Source of the DNA: Desulfobacteraceae bacterium
Lineage (GTDB): Bacteria; Desulfobacterota; Desulfobacteria; Desulfobacterales; SKZT01
Direction of reading: 5' to 3'
DNA: 64,000 nucleotides
Assembly (NCBI GenBank): GCA_011389745.1
Contig: JAABTQ010000013.1
Location: 34,100 to 98,099 of the forward strand
Part shown: positions 55,247 through 63,688 of the stretch, in pieces
Numbering within the stretch: the stretch's first letter is position 1
Layout of the letters: each line of letters begins with the position of its first letter
Position numbers and translations under genes: made by a program
The notes under the pieces: generated by a model
What the model was told of the DNA's origin: nothing
Databases searched by the model: none
The model's input: only the letters and a program-made list of their open reading frames with translations

Positions 55247-55942
55247 ATGGATGCCTTTACCGCTATTATCGATGCCCTGCCCTATATTCTCAAAGGCACG
55301 GCGGTTACTGCCGGCATTGTGATCGGGGCCATGGTGCTGGGCCTGATAGCCGGAATTCCCATGGCTGTTGGACAGGTTTACGGCAATCGTCCGGTTCGTT
55401 TCATGGTGGGTGTTTATGTCTGGTTCTTTCGGGGTGTGCCTGTTCTCGTTCTTCTGTTTCTGGTGTATTTTGGTGTTTTCGGCTTTATTGAAATCAAACT
55501 CAGATCAGGCTATGGAATTTATATCAATTTCAGTCCGTTTATGGCCGCGTGCCTGGTTATGGGAATGGTCAGTGCAGCCTACCAGTCTCAAATTTTCAGG
55601 GGCGCAATACAAGCTTTACCCCAGGGCCAGCTTAAAGCGGCAAGTGCTTTGGGCATGAGTGACTCCATGGCCATTCGCACAATTATTCTACCCCAGGCCT
55701 TAAGAATTGCAATCCCGGCATGGTCCAATGAATTTTCCATAGTACTTAAGGATTCCGCCGTGGCTTTTGTGCTGGGAACCACGGAAATCATGGCCAGAAC
55801 CCACTTTGTAGCTTCGCGGACCTACCAGCACCTTCCCTTGTATCTTTTAGCCGGGGTTTTATATTTCATTCTGACATGGATGGGGGTTAAAGCCCTTTTA
55901 AAGCTGGAACATAAGGTAAGAATACCCGGATATTCCAATTAA
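55247..55942 (+). CDS. Amino-acid ABC transporter permease
   Basis: A 231-residue HisM/GlnP-type permease with about five transmembrane helices. The ABC-interacting EAA loop is at about 125-150 ('QALPQGQLKAASALGMSDSM'), and family motif 'WFFRGVPVLVLLFLVYFG' near residue 60. It forms the membrane channel with the second permease two genes on. It is the first gene after the palindromic repeat and is followed at 13 bases by the ATPase gene. Only a weak ribosome binding site (AAGGTAG) is visible. Confidence 0.92.
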   Translation: MDAFTAIIDALPYILKGTAVTAGIVIGAMVLGLIAGIPMAVGQVYGNRPVRFMVGVYVWFFRGVPVLVLLFLVYFGVFGFIEIKLRSGYGIYINFSPFMAACLVMGMVSAAYQSQIFRGAIQALPQGQLKAASALGMSDSMAIRTIILPQALRIAIPAWSNEFSIVLKDSAVAFVLGTTEIMARTHFVASRTYQHLPLYLLAGVLYFILTWMGVKALLKLEHKVRIPGYSN

Positions 55943-55955
55943 GAATTGAACCCAT

Positions 55956-56720
55956 ATGAACAATAACGTCGCAACGGTTCTTCAAATTACGGACATTCAC
56001 AAAGTTCTCGGAGGAAAAGAAATTCTCCGCGGAGTGTCTATGACTGTGGATAAAGGAGAACTGAAAATTCTTATAGGGCCTTCAGGTGGAGGGAAAAGCA
56101 CTCTGCTGCAATGTATTAATTTTCTTTTACCTCCGGATCAGGGGAGAATTTTTCTCGACGGCAGCGAAGTCCATTTTCACAAAAAAGCCGAGCTTTATCG
56201 GTATCGGCAGCAGGTGGGTATGATTTTTCAGGATTTCAACCTGTTTGACCATTTGAACGCTCTGGACAATGTATCGATCGCGCTCAGGAAAGTAAAAAAG
56301 ATTCATAAAGCCGAAGCCGGAGACAGAGCTTATCATGAGCTTGAACGGGTAGGGCTTTCAGATAAGACGGATTTGTATCCGGCGGAGTTGTCAGGGGGGC
56401 AGAAACAACGGGTGAGCATTGCCAGGGCCCTTGCCATGGATCCCAAAGTCATTTTACTGGATGAACCCACATCGGCTTTGGATCCTGAACTTATCGGTGA
56501 GGTGCTCAGAGTTATCGTTGACCTGGCTCGCTCAGGAATGACCATGATCATGGCCACACATCAGATAGGATATGTCAAATCGCTCACCAATGAAATACTG
56601 TTCATGGAAAACGGGCGGATTATCGAGCATGGACCTCCTGAAAAACTGCTAAGCGCCGATGCCGATACCCGGTGTCGCGGATTTTGCGAAATGCTTAAGG
56701 ACCTGGTACGGGAGCCCTGA
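55956..56720 (+). CDS. Amino-acid ABC transporter ATP-binding protein
   Basis: A 254-residue GlnQ/HisP-type ATPase. Walker A GPSGGGKST (about 46-54), Q-loop 'MIFQDFNLFDH', signature LSGGQKQRVSIARAL, Walker B VILLDEPTSALD and the switch His in 'MATHQIGYVKSL' are all intact. It powers uptake with the flanking permeases. It lies between the two permease genes (13 and 3 bases), a tight operon. Confidence 0.95.
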   Translation: MNNNVATVLQITDIHKVLGGKEILRGVSMTVDKGELKILIGPSGGGKSTLLQCINFLLPPDQGRIFLDGSEVHFHKKAELYRYRQQVGMIFQDFNLFDHLNALDNVSIALRKVKKIHKAEAGDRAYHELERVGLSDKTDLYPAELSGGQKQRVSIARALAMDPKVILLDEPTSALDPELIGEVLRVIVDLARSGMTMIMATHQIGYVKSLTNEILFMENGRIIEHGPPEKLLSADADTRCRGFCEMLKDLVREP

Positions 56721-56723
56721 AGA

Positions 56724-57392
56724 ATGGATTGGGATTTTTATGGTCAACATCTTATTCCGGCTCTAAACGACGGACTTTGGATCAGCATACTGTTGATCTT
56801 GCCTTCGGCTACGGGTGGGCTTGCCTTAGGAATTTTAACCGGAACGATCCGGACATTCGGGCCACCATGGCTCAAAAGAATCGGAAACTTTTATGCCGGT
56901 ATTTTTCGCGGAACACCTCTGGTGGTTCAGCTCTTTATTCTTTATTTCGGGCTTCCCAATATAGGAATTTACCTGTCACCTTATGCAGCCGCAGTTACCG
57001 GGTTTATCCTCTGCTCAGGAGCCTATCAGTCCGAATATATTCGGGGAGGACTATCGGCCATCAAGCGGGGACAACTTATGGCTGCAAAATCACTGGGGTT
57101 TTCCTCAACCGGGTCCATTTTCTGGATTGTTCTTCCTCAGGCAATGCGACGGGCACTTCCGGGCTGCGGCAACGAGATCATCTATCTGATTAAATATTCG
57201 TCCCTTGCCTATATCATCACATGCATTGAAATCACCGGGCAGGCAAGAGATGTGGCCACCACGTATTTTCGGTTTACCGAATCGTTTTTTGTGGCGGGTC
57301 TATACTATCTGGCGCTTGTATCCATTGCCGGTATTGCGCTGGGAAAGCTCGAAAAAAAACTTTACATACCAGGTTTTGGAAAGCAGCATTAG
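56724..57392 (+). CDS. Amino-acid ABC transporter permease (second subunit)
   Basis: A 222-residue HisQ/GlnP-type permease, with the family motif 'GIFRGTPLVVQLFILYFGLP' and an EAA loop 'LSAIKRGQLMAAKSLGFSS'. Four to five transmembrane helices. It would pair with the 55247-55942 permease as a heterodimer. It starts three bases after the ATPase stop and ends three bases before the FAD-oxidase start, so the latter belongs to the same transcript. Confidence 0.92.
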   Translation: MDWDFYGQHLIPALNDGLWISILLILPSATGGLALGILTGTIRTFGPPWLKRIGNFYAGIFRGTPLVVQLFILYFGLPNIGIYLSPYAAAVTGFILCSGAYQSEYIRGGLSAIKRGQLMAAKSLGFSSTGSIFWIVLPQAMRRALPGCGNEIIYLIKYSSLAYIITCIEITGQARDVATTYFRFTESFFVAGLYYLALVSIAGIALGKLEKKLYIPGFGKQH

Positions 57393-57395
57393 CAT

Positions 57396-58781
57396 ATGGA
57401 ACAACCGATACCTTATCAGTTAGGTGACGACACCGTCAACGAGATCAAAAATACTGTCGGAGACGACAATGTCATCACCGACCATGATGTGTTAAAACAG
57501 TATGACCGGGATGCATCCTTTCTCCGTTCAATCCCTCAGGTCATGGTCATGGCCCGGTCCACAGGACAGATCAGCAGGCTTTTAAAACTGGCCAATATAA
57601 AAAAATTTCCGGTGGTGCCAAGGGCCGGAGGCACGGGACTCACCGGCGGGTGCCTCCCGATTTTCGGCGGTGTGGTGCTGAATTTGTCCTCCATGAACCG
57701 GATTAGAGCCATCGATACCCATAATTTAATTGCAGATGTTGAGCCGGGTGTGATTACGCTGGACCTCAGAAATGCTGCTAAAGAAAAAGGGCTTTTCTAT
57801 CCTCCGGATCCGGCCGGGATGGATAAAAGCACAATCGGGGGAAATGCTGCTACTTCAGCAGGGGGACCATCCTGCCTTAAATATGGCACAACAAAAGATT
57901 ATATTCTGGGGCTGGAGGTGGTTTTGCCCCAGGGAGAAATTATTGCCGTCGGCACCCGCACCCGAAAGGGGGTTGTGGGTTATGATCTGACCCACTTATT
58001 GGTTGGTTCCGAGGGAACATTGGGTATTATCACAGGTCTCATTTTAAAATTGATCCCCCACCCGCCTAAAAGTAAAACATTGGGAGCCGTTTTTCATGAT
58101 ATCCGAAATGCCATGACCGCTGTCACTCAAATCCAGGTGCAGGGGCATCTTCCGGCCGCACTGGAATTTATGGATGCCAAATGCCTTGGCCTTGTCAAGG
58201 ATTTGATATCTTTTTCCATTCCCGGAGAAAAGGCGGCTTATGTTATAGTCGAAGTTGACGGTACCGAAGAACAAACAAAGGCTTCCCTGGCTGAAATTGG
58301 TAAAATCTTAAAACAAATGGGTGCATCGGATCTGTTGGAAGCCCGGGATGAATCCCAGAGGGAAAATATCTGGAGCGTGCGTCGTCAAATATCGATTCGT
58401 ATTCGCGAAACATCCGTAATCAATGTAGCGGAAGATATTGCAGTGCCTATCGGAGGGATAGCCGATCTGGTAAGCGCCATGCCTGAGATCGAAAAAAAAT
58501 TCGGAGTGAGTCTCTATGCCTTTGGCCATGCCGGCGATGGAAATATCCATATTAATATCACCGCGCCGAAAAAGGATCATCCTTACATTGATGATGCTAT
58601 CCGGACTGTTTTGAAGACCACCGTGGCCATGGGAGGGACTATTTCAGGTGAGCATGGAATCGGATATGCCAAAAAATCTTTCCTTGGTCTTGAACTCTCA
58701 CCAACCAGCATCGGTCTCCAGGAAGGTATCAAAAAGCTTTTTGATCCCAATTTGATTTTAAATCCTGGTAAAATTTTCTGA
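57396..58781 (+). CDS. FAD-linked 2-hydroxyacid oxidase (GlcD/D-lactate dehydrogenase family)
   Basis: A 461-residue flavoprotein. The FAD-binding PCMH domain (about 45-225) has 'PRAGGTGLTGGCLP', 'STIGGNAATSAGGPSCLKYG' and 'VGSEGTLGIITG'. The FAD-oxidase C-terminal domain (about 225-460) has 'GHAGDGNIHINI' and 'GEHGIGYAKKSFL'. Such enzymes oxidise glycolate, D-lactate or other 2-hydroxy acids and donate electrons to quinone or partner iron-sulfur proteins. It is the last gene of the amino-acid transporter operon, so the transported compound may be its substrate or precursor (inference). No GlcF-like iron-sulfur subunit is adjacent. Confidence 0.92.
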   Translation: MEQPIPYQLGDDTVNEIKNTVGDDNVITDHDVLKQYDRDASFLRSIPQVMVMARSTGQISRLLKLANIKKFPVVPRAGGTGLTGGCLPIFGGVVLNLSSMNRIRAIDTHNLIADVEPGVITLDLRNAAKEKGLFYPPDPAGMDKSTIGGNAATSAGGPSCLKYGTTKDYILGLEVVLPQGEIIAVGTRTRKGVVGYDLTHLLVGSEGTLGIITGLILKLIPHPPKSKTLGAVFHDIRNAMTAVTQIQVQGHLPAALEFMDAKCLGLVKDLISFSIPGEKAAYVIVEVDGTEEQTKASLAEIGKILKQMGASDLLEARDESQRENIWSVRRQISIRIRETSVINVAEDIAVPIGGIADLVSAMPEIEKKFGVSLYAFGHAGDGNIHINITAPKKDHPYIDDAIRTVLKTTVAMGGTISGEHGIGYAKKSFLGLELSPTSIGLQEGIKKLFDPNLILNPGKIF

Positions 58782-58833
58782 TTTTTACTTTAATTGAGTG
58801 AATTCATTTGAGTGTAACCTGTTTGTGTGAAAA

Positions 58834-58901
58834 GTAATACGGTTTAAGGCCTAAAAGGCCGTTACATATCCCAGGGCGACGCCCTTGTCGTTATACACAA
58901 T
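58834..58901. repeat. Interspersed palindromic repeat, second copy
   Basis: Starts AGTAATACGGTTTAAGG like the copy at 55026 (AGTAATATGGTTTTTAGG), continues with unit A (GGCCTAAAAGGCC), GTTACATAT, and unit B in shortened form (CCCAGGGCGACGCCC). It ends CCCTTGTCGTTATACACAA (58883-58901), which is the inverse of 59263-59281 with one mismatch in 19. Confidence 0.75.
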
Positions 58902-58927
58902 TAAAATGCCGACTAGGTACTAAAGTA

Positions 58928-59164
58928 TGTCATTCTGAGGAGGCCAATCCCGAACTATATTGTTTGGTATACAATGACCGGCCGACGAAGAATCTCACTT
59001 TTCCAGAGGCACCGCCTGTCTTTTTTGCCGCTCCAGGTCAGAACTGATTTTTTCATTGTCGACCGGAAACCAGATTTTTCGGTCGCCGTGGTTTCAATTG
59101 ACATTTTGGGAAAATATTTATTTTCAACCATCAAACTGCTGCGTGTCGCTCCCTCAGAATGACA
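58928..59164. mobile_element. MITE-like element nested between repeat copies
   Basis: About 237 bp bounded by perfect 13-bp terminal inverted repeats (TGTCATTCTGAGG at 58928-58940, CCTCAGAATGACA at 59152-59164). The left end continues with the familiar GACGAAGAATCTC word. There is no transposase; a 74-codon frame within it is not credible. It resembles the non-autonomous 'GTCATTCTGAG...GAAGAATCT' elements dispersed in many bacterial genomes. I did not find a target-site duplication. Confidence 0.6.
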
Positions 59165-59262
59165 GGCATATAATGACATCCAAACCTTGAAGCCCGTATT
59201 CTGGAAAACCTTAAGCTATAGGACCGTTTCCTTTTAAGGAGCCATAATCCGGAACTCAATAC

Positions 59263-59340
59263 TTGTGTATAACGACGAGGGCAACGCCCTGGGAACGGAT
59301 ATACAAAAAAATAAAGCCCTGAAAGGGCGTTACACACGAC
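59263..59340. repeat. Interspersed palindromic repeat, third copy
   Basis: Begins TTGTGTATAACGACGAGGG (59263-59281), the inverse of the end of the second copy, continues with unit B (GGGCAACGCCCTGGG), an A-rich spacer, then unit A (GCCCTGAAAGGGC) and GTTACACACGAC. Order and orientation of A and B differ from the first copy, as expected for a family that spreads or rearranges by units. Confidence 0.7.
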
Positions 59341-59477
59341 CATAGGCATCGTGCTTAGCTTAGCTGATTTTATGATATTATATTATTTTTCCGTGACTTT
59401 TAAAAATCAGTAAGATACAATCTGTTACGTATTTGTCAGGCTCTTGAATTGAAAAAAAAAGGTTTAGCTCATGATGG

Positions 59478-59493
59478 CTACGGATTAGAAGTC
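59478..59493. repeat. 16-nt direct repeat of the tRNA-Arg anticodon arm (att-like)
   Basis: CTACGGATTAGAAGTC occurs here and, in the same orientation, at 59700-59715 inside tRNA-Arg, 222 bp apart. The copy covers the anticodon loop and one side of its stem. The rest of the tRNA is not duplicated. It resembles the core of an integrase attachment site left on the 3' side of a tRNA gene. Confidence 0.5.
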
Positions 59494-59547
59494 TAAAAGT
59501 TTATCATGGGTAAATATAATAGCACAGTAACTTAGGCGCACTCATGC

Positions 59548-59650
59548 TGATACCGGGTGGTATCATTGAAATGAACACCAACGGATTATTTGGTATCATT
59601 ACGGGTGAGGATGACTGATACCTTGATACCAAATTGATACCAATGATACC
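59548..59650. repeat. Cluster of seven TGATACC heptamers
   Basis: Five copies on the plus strand (59548, 59616, 59624, 59635 and 59644) and two inverted (GGTATCA at 59559 and 59592) within 103 bp. The first two form a palindrome (TGATACC-gggt-GGTATCA); the last four are direct repeats spaced 8, 11 and 9 bases. Several sit in a longer TTGATACCAA context. Such clustering suggests a protein-binding array (operator, iteron or integrase-arm sites). No known regulator matches in my judgement. Confidence 0.7.
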
Positions 59651-59668
59651 AAGCCCAAAATACGGAGA

Positions 59669-59745
<77 letters not shown>

Positions 59746-59850
59746 ATAATCTTGAAAACAACAAGGCCAGATATCACAAACCTCATAGAATGTCAAAATA
59801 AATAAAACTATGGTTTCCGGTGGTTTAAACCTGACATTTAATCTTAACCG

Positions 59851-60849
59851 ATGACAATTATGGCGAAGGTAAAAAAAACAAATATGAAAGGTAAAGCTAA
59901 AAAGTTAGATAAATATTTTAATTATGAACCGTCCTCTGATGGCTCCGGAAAAGGAAAAGGAGAATCGCAAAAAGCCGTTGTTAAATATGATCCTCTCCAG
60001 CGCTATCTTACGGAGATAAGTCAATATCGGCTCCTGACCCGCGATGAAGAAAGGTCGCTGGCAAAAAGGGTCCAGGAAGGCGTAGATGAAGAAGCTGCAT
60101 ACGTGTTGGTTACCGCCAATTTAAGATTGGTGGTCAAGATTGCTCTTGAATTTCAGAGGGTATGGATGCAGAATCTTCTGGATTTAATCCAGGAGGGCAA
60201 CATTGGTTTGATGCAGGCAGTGACCAAATTTGATCCTTATAAAAATGTTAAGTTCTCATACTATGCCTCTTTCTGGATTAAAGCCTACATTTTAAAGTTT
60301 ATCATGGACAACTGGCGTCTTGTAAAAATCGGCACCACCCAGGGACAACGAAAACTTTTTTTCAAGCTTAAAAAAGAAAAACAAAAACTGATCGACCAGG
60401 GGTTTGACCCGAAACCCAAACTGCTGTCCCAGCGATTGGGCGTTTCCGAAAAAGAAATCGTGGACATGGATCAGCGTCTCGATGGTTGGGATGTCTCCCT
60501 TGATGCCCCTTTGAAAGAGGATTCGGATACCGAAAGAATTGAATTTTTAAATACTGAAACCGAATCCACCGAGGATCGCGTTGCAAAAAAGGAAATGGAA
60601 AACCTTCTGCACAACAAAATCGCGGAATTCAGGAAAAAACTGAACCAACGGGAACTGGAAATATTCGAACAGCGTATTTTCTCGGATGCTCCGGTAACAT
60701 TGCAGGAAATTGGAGACAGGTATAAAATATCCAGAGAGCGTGTAAGACAGGTTGAAAAAGCAATTGTTAAAAAAATGCAGGAATTTTTTAAAAAGGAAAT
60801 TCCTGATTTTGCATCTTATGCCGAAAACCCGGAAAATGAAGAGATTTGA
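59851..60849 (+). CDS. rpoH: RNA polymerase sigma factor RpoH (sigma-32 family)
   Basis: A 332-residue group 3 sigma factor of the heat-shock type. After a Lys-rich N-terminal extension (about 45 residues), region 1.2/2 follows ('DPLQRYLTEISQYRLLTRDEE', 'LLDLIQEGNIGLMQAV', 'FSYYASFWIKAYI'). The RpoH box 'GQRKLFFKLKKEK', found only in this family, lies at about 170. Regions 3 and 4 are complete ('QEIGDRYKISRERVRQVEKAI'). It should direct RNA polymerase to chaperone and protease genes; grpE-dnaK and ftsH are nearby on the chromosome. ATGs at 59851 and 59860 are both possible, and neither has a clear Shine-Dalgarno. Confidence 0.92.
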   Translation: MTIMAKVKKTNMKGKAKKLDKYFNYEPSSDGSGKGKGESQKAVVKYDPLQRYLTEISQYRLLTRDEERSLAKRVQEGVDEEAAYVLVTANLRLVVKIALEFQRVWMQNLLDLIQEGNIGLMQAVTKFDPYKNVKFSYYASFWIKAYILKFIMDNWRLVKIGTTQGQRKLFFKLKKEKQKLIDQGFDPKPKLLSQRLGVSEKEIVDMDQRLDGWDVSLDAPLKEDSDTERIEFLNTETESTEDRVAKKEMENLLHNKIAEFRKKLNQRELEIFEQRIFSDAPVTLQEIGDRYKISRERVRQVEKAIVKKMQEFFKKEIPDFASYAENPENEEI

Positions 60850-60927
60850 AATAGCCGTCATTCCGGGCGCAGGAAAGTGGAGTCCCGATATCCATGGGTT
60901 ACGGAAATTAACCTTTTTACTTAGAAA

Positions 60928-62691
60928 ATGAATCGACTAACTATGACGCAGATACTCAAACCTATAAAATGGGTGCTCATTTTGACCTGCCTTTTTTGCT
61001 TTTTGCCGTCAGGTTGTGCAAGCCGTAATGCAACAAAGCCGGTTTTTGTAAAAATGACGGAAAAATCCGATGAGCCACCCAGTCACTATTATTATTTTAC
61101 CGAAGCTCAGTTTGCTTTGTCCCGGCAAGATCTTGACACAGCCCAAAAGCACATGGAAAAAGCCTGGGAAAGTGATCCGGAATCCGTGTATTTGATGAAA
61201 GAGCTTTTATCCATCTATCTTAAAAAAAGAGACCATGAAAAAGCCTTTCAGATAGCCTCGAAAATTCTTGAAAAACAACCCGGTGATCTCCAGGTGCTTA
61301 CTGTGTTTGGGCGTATCAGCCAGGCACTGGAACGTGTCCCGGAGGCTGTAGATGCCTATGAAAAAATTCTCACCAGAGACCCGTCACAGCAAAATATTTA
61401 CCTTTTACTGGCAACCCTTTACTTAAAAGAGGAAGATCCTGAAAACGCCATTGAGGTCATAAATAAATTGCTGTCAAACTTTCCCGATTCTTATGCCGGT
61501 CATTTTTATCTTGGAAAAGCATATATGGCAATGCAAGCGTTTGATATGGCGGAAAAGGAATTCAAAACGACCCTGGAGCTTGATCCCAGCCTGGAAGAAC
61601 CCAGGTTTGAGCTGATGGAGCTTTATAAAATCCGGGGACAGAATGAAAAAATCATAAATCTATACCAGGAAATCAGGTCCCGGGATCCTGAAAATGTTCG
61701 TGCTGCTATTGAATTGGGATATTATTATCATTCTCAGGGAAAAACCATGGAATCTCGTGACATTTTCAGCAACCTCGGCAAAAGAAGTGACACTGATAAG
61801 GAGGTGCTTCAAATACTGGTGGCTTTTTATCTGGATCAGGATGAGTACGAGAAGGCCGCGATTATTATCGATGGAATGCTTTCAGGATCACCTGACAGCT
61901 CGGAACTTCATTATCTGGCCGGTGTTGCAAATGATGAACTTGCCGATCACGACAAAGCCATGGAACACTTAAAAAAGGTCGCTCCCGAATCCCGATTTTA
62001 TAAAAATGCGGTGATTCATGTCGCTTTTCTTTACCAGAAAACGGATGAAATAGATAAGGCTGTTGATTACCTTAAATCGGCCATCGGAAAAACACCCGAA
62101 GACCCGGATATTTACCACTATTTGGGAGTGTTGTATGAAGAAGCTGAAAAGTACCGGGAAGCTGAGGCTGTTTTAAATGAAGGACTAAAGATCGACCCGG
62201 AAAATCCCAAAATTCACTTCCGGCTCGGGGTGGTATATGACAAATTGGATAGAAAAAAAGACTCTATTGAGAAGATGAAATTTGTCATTGAGCTGGAGCC
62301 GGAAAATGCCAATGCACTAAATTATTTGGGGTATACCTGGGCGGATATGGACAAAAATCTTGAGGAAGCTGAAGCGCTTATCCGGAGGGCTGTTGAATTA
62401 AAACCGGATGACGGCTACATCGCCGACAGCCTTGGCTGGGTCTTTTATAAGCAAGGCCGCTATGAAGAGGCGGTTGAAGTGCTTGAAAAGGCCGTCGAGC
62501 TGGTTCCTGATGATCCTGTCATTCTGGAACATATGGGTGACGCCTATTTAAAGGTGAATCAAAAATATAAAGCTTTGGAATTTTACGAGAAATCCCTGGA
62601 GGTTAAAGAAGAAAAAGATAAGGCGGATTTGAGAAAAAAAATCCTCGAACTCAAGGATGATATGATTAAGAAGGAAAACCAGGTAAAATGA
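60928..62691 (+). CDS. TPR-repeat lipoprotein
   Basis: A 587-residue predicted lipoprotein with lipobox LPSGC (acylated Cys about residue 31). Nearly all of the mature part consists of tandem tetratricopeptide repeats, about 14 units of 34 residues (consensus of type 'A...Y.KAL..DP.N...L..L'). TPR solenoids bind protein partners; the nearest analogues are outer-membrane assembly or pilotin-type lipoproteins. Its stop overlaps the start of the LolB-like gene by four bases (ATGA), which makes a joint role in outer-membrane lipoprotein or glycan handling plausible but unproven. Confidence 0.85.
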   Translation: MNRLTMTQILKPIKWVLILTCLFCFLPSGCASRNATKPVFVKMTEKSDEPPSHYYYFTEAQFALSRQDLDTAQKHMEKAWESDPESVYLMKELLSIYLKKRDHEKAFQIASKILEKQPGDLQVLTVFGRISQALERVPEAVDAYEKILTRDPSQQNIYLLLATLYLKEEDPENAIEVINKLLSNFPDSYAGHFYLGKAYMAMQAFDMAEKEFKTTLELDPSLEEPRFELMELYKIRGQNEKIINLYQEIRSRDPENVRAAIELGYYYHSQGKTMESRDIFSNLGKRSDTDKEVLQILVAFYLDQDEYEKAAIIIDGMLSGSPDSSELHYLAGVANDELADHDKAMEHLKKVAPESRFYKNAVIHVAFLYQKTDEIDKAVDYLKSAIGKTPEDPDIYHYLGVLYEEAEKYREAEAVLNEGLKIDPENPKIHFRLGVVYDKLDRKKDSIEKMKFVIELEPENANALNYLGYTWADMDKNLEEAEALIRRAVELKPDDGYIADSLGWVFYKQGRYEEAVEVLEKAVELVPDDPVILEHMGDAYLKVNQKYKALEFYEKSLEVKEEKDKADLRKKILELKDDMIKKENQVK

Positions 62692-63467
62692 AAATCGGGC
62701 GGAGTTTAATACTGGTATGGTTGGTGATAATAGGGTTGACTGGTTGCAGCCGAATGATCGCAAGTGTTCACAAAGCACCCTATGACGCCCAAACCCGTGA
62801 GCATGCCCGGCAGTTGCTTGATTTTGTTCTCAACAAAAACCCGGCCCCGGAAACATTCAAGGGAATCGGAAATATAAAGATCATGAAAGACAACCAGGTG
62901 GAAAGCGGACGAATCGCCTGGATGGCTTCGGGATCGGATAAGCTTCGAATCGAACTGTTATCACCCTATGGACAGCCATTGGCCGGTTTTTCCAGTGATG
63001 GTAAATATGTTTATATCCTTGTTTATTCGGATCAGAGTTTTTATAAAAAAGCCCTTTCCAAATCCAATCTGAAACAGATCATATCCATTTCTGTCCGGCC
63101 CCAGGAAATTATCTCACTTCTTTCAGGCCGTCCACCTGTCATGGAATTTTCATTCATATCCCTGATTGAATCCAAAACAGCCTCAGGGCCTGTTCTTGTA
63201 CTCCAAAAAAAGTGGTGGAAGGGCTATCAGAAAATTTATCTTGATGAATCCGCTGATCATATCCGCGCGGTAGAGATCTTTGATGGCTCAGGAGAGTTGA
63301 AATATAAAGCCGATTTTTCATATAAGATTAAAAATGAGGATCGTATTCCTGATCGGCTCGATATTTCAGACGGACAAGGTACCAGGGTGCAACTGGTGGT
63401 GAACCGGCATTGGCCGGAAGTCGAAATTTCTCCCTCGGCTTTTGTGCTTACCCCTCCGGAAGGATAG
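62688..63467 (+). CDS. LolB/DUF4292-like outer-membrane lipoprotein
   Basis: A 259-residue lipoprotein with lipobox LTGC (Cys about residue 20). The mature domain has the alternating beta-strand pattern of LolB-type open barrels ('GIGNIKIMKDNQVESGRIAWM', 'KLRIELLSPYGQPLAGFSSDG', ending 'EVEISPSAFVLTPPEG'). LolB receives lipoproteins from LolA and inserts them into the outer membrane; DUF4292 proteins share the fold without known function. Coupled with the upstream TPR gene by ATGA. Assignment rests on fold pattern only. Confidence 0.6.
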   Translation: MKIGRSLILVWLVIIGLTGCSRMIASVHKAPYDAQTREHARQLLDFVLNKNPAPETFKGIGNIKIMKDNQVESGRIAWMASGSDKLRIELLSPYGQPLAGFSSDGKYVYILVYSDQSFYKKALSKSNLKQIISISVRPQEIISLLSGRPPVMEFSFISLIESKTASGPVLVLQKKWWKGYQKIYLDESADHIRAVEIFDGSGELKYKADFSYKIKNEDRIPDRLDISDGQGTRVQLVVNRHWPEVEISPSAFVLTPPEG

Positions 63468-63472
63468 AATCC

Positions 63473-63688
63473 TTGGCGGCAGCGGATGAGAGGAAAATCC
63501 GATTTGCCCTGGACAGTTCCCTGGGCAAACTCGCCAAATGGTTGCGAATTATGGGTTTTGATTCGGTCTATGTCCCTGGCAAGCCAAAAAAACTCCTTAC
63601 AACCCCCAAAAAAAATAAGCAAAAAAATAAAAATGCCGACAAACCCATCCAGAATACTGATCATCGACGACGAACTGAGCATGCGTGA
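63473..63688 (+). pseudogene. Truncated Mut7-C RNase-domain gene
   Basis: The first 30 or so codons ('IRFALDSSLGKLAKWLRIMGFDSV') match the N-terminus of the Mut7-C/PIN-like RNase family, including the first catalytic Asp. In full-length proteins about 110 further residues follow, with more acidic residues and a zinc ribbon. Here the frame turns into Lys/Asn-rich low-complexity sequence over A-rich DNA and stops after 71 codons. The start is a TTG with GGAAGGA upstream. The last 56 bases overlap the response-regulator gene. It looks like a 3'-deleted gene; a small functional protein is less likely. Confidence 0.55.

Noticed and set aside
58955..59179. 74-codon minus-strand frame inside the MITE-like element
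   Set aside because: Covers the terminal inverted repeat and typical repeat words; such frames in repeats are common translation artefacts.
60850..60927. GTCATTCCGGGCGCAGG stretch after rpoH as a REP element
   Set aside because: It resembles a common interspersed word, but there is only one imperfect copy and no clear palindrome in this window.
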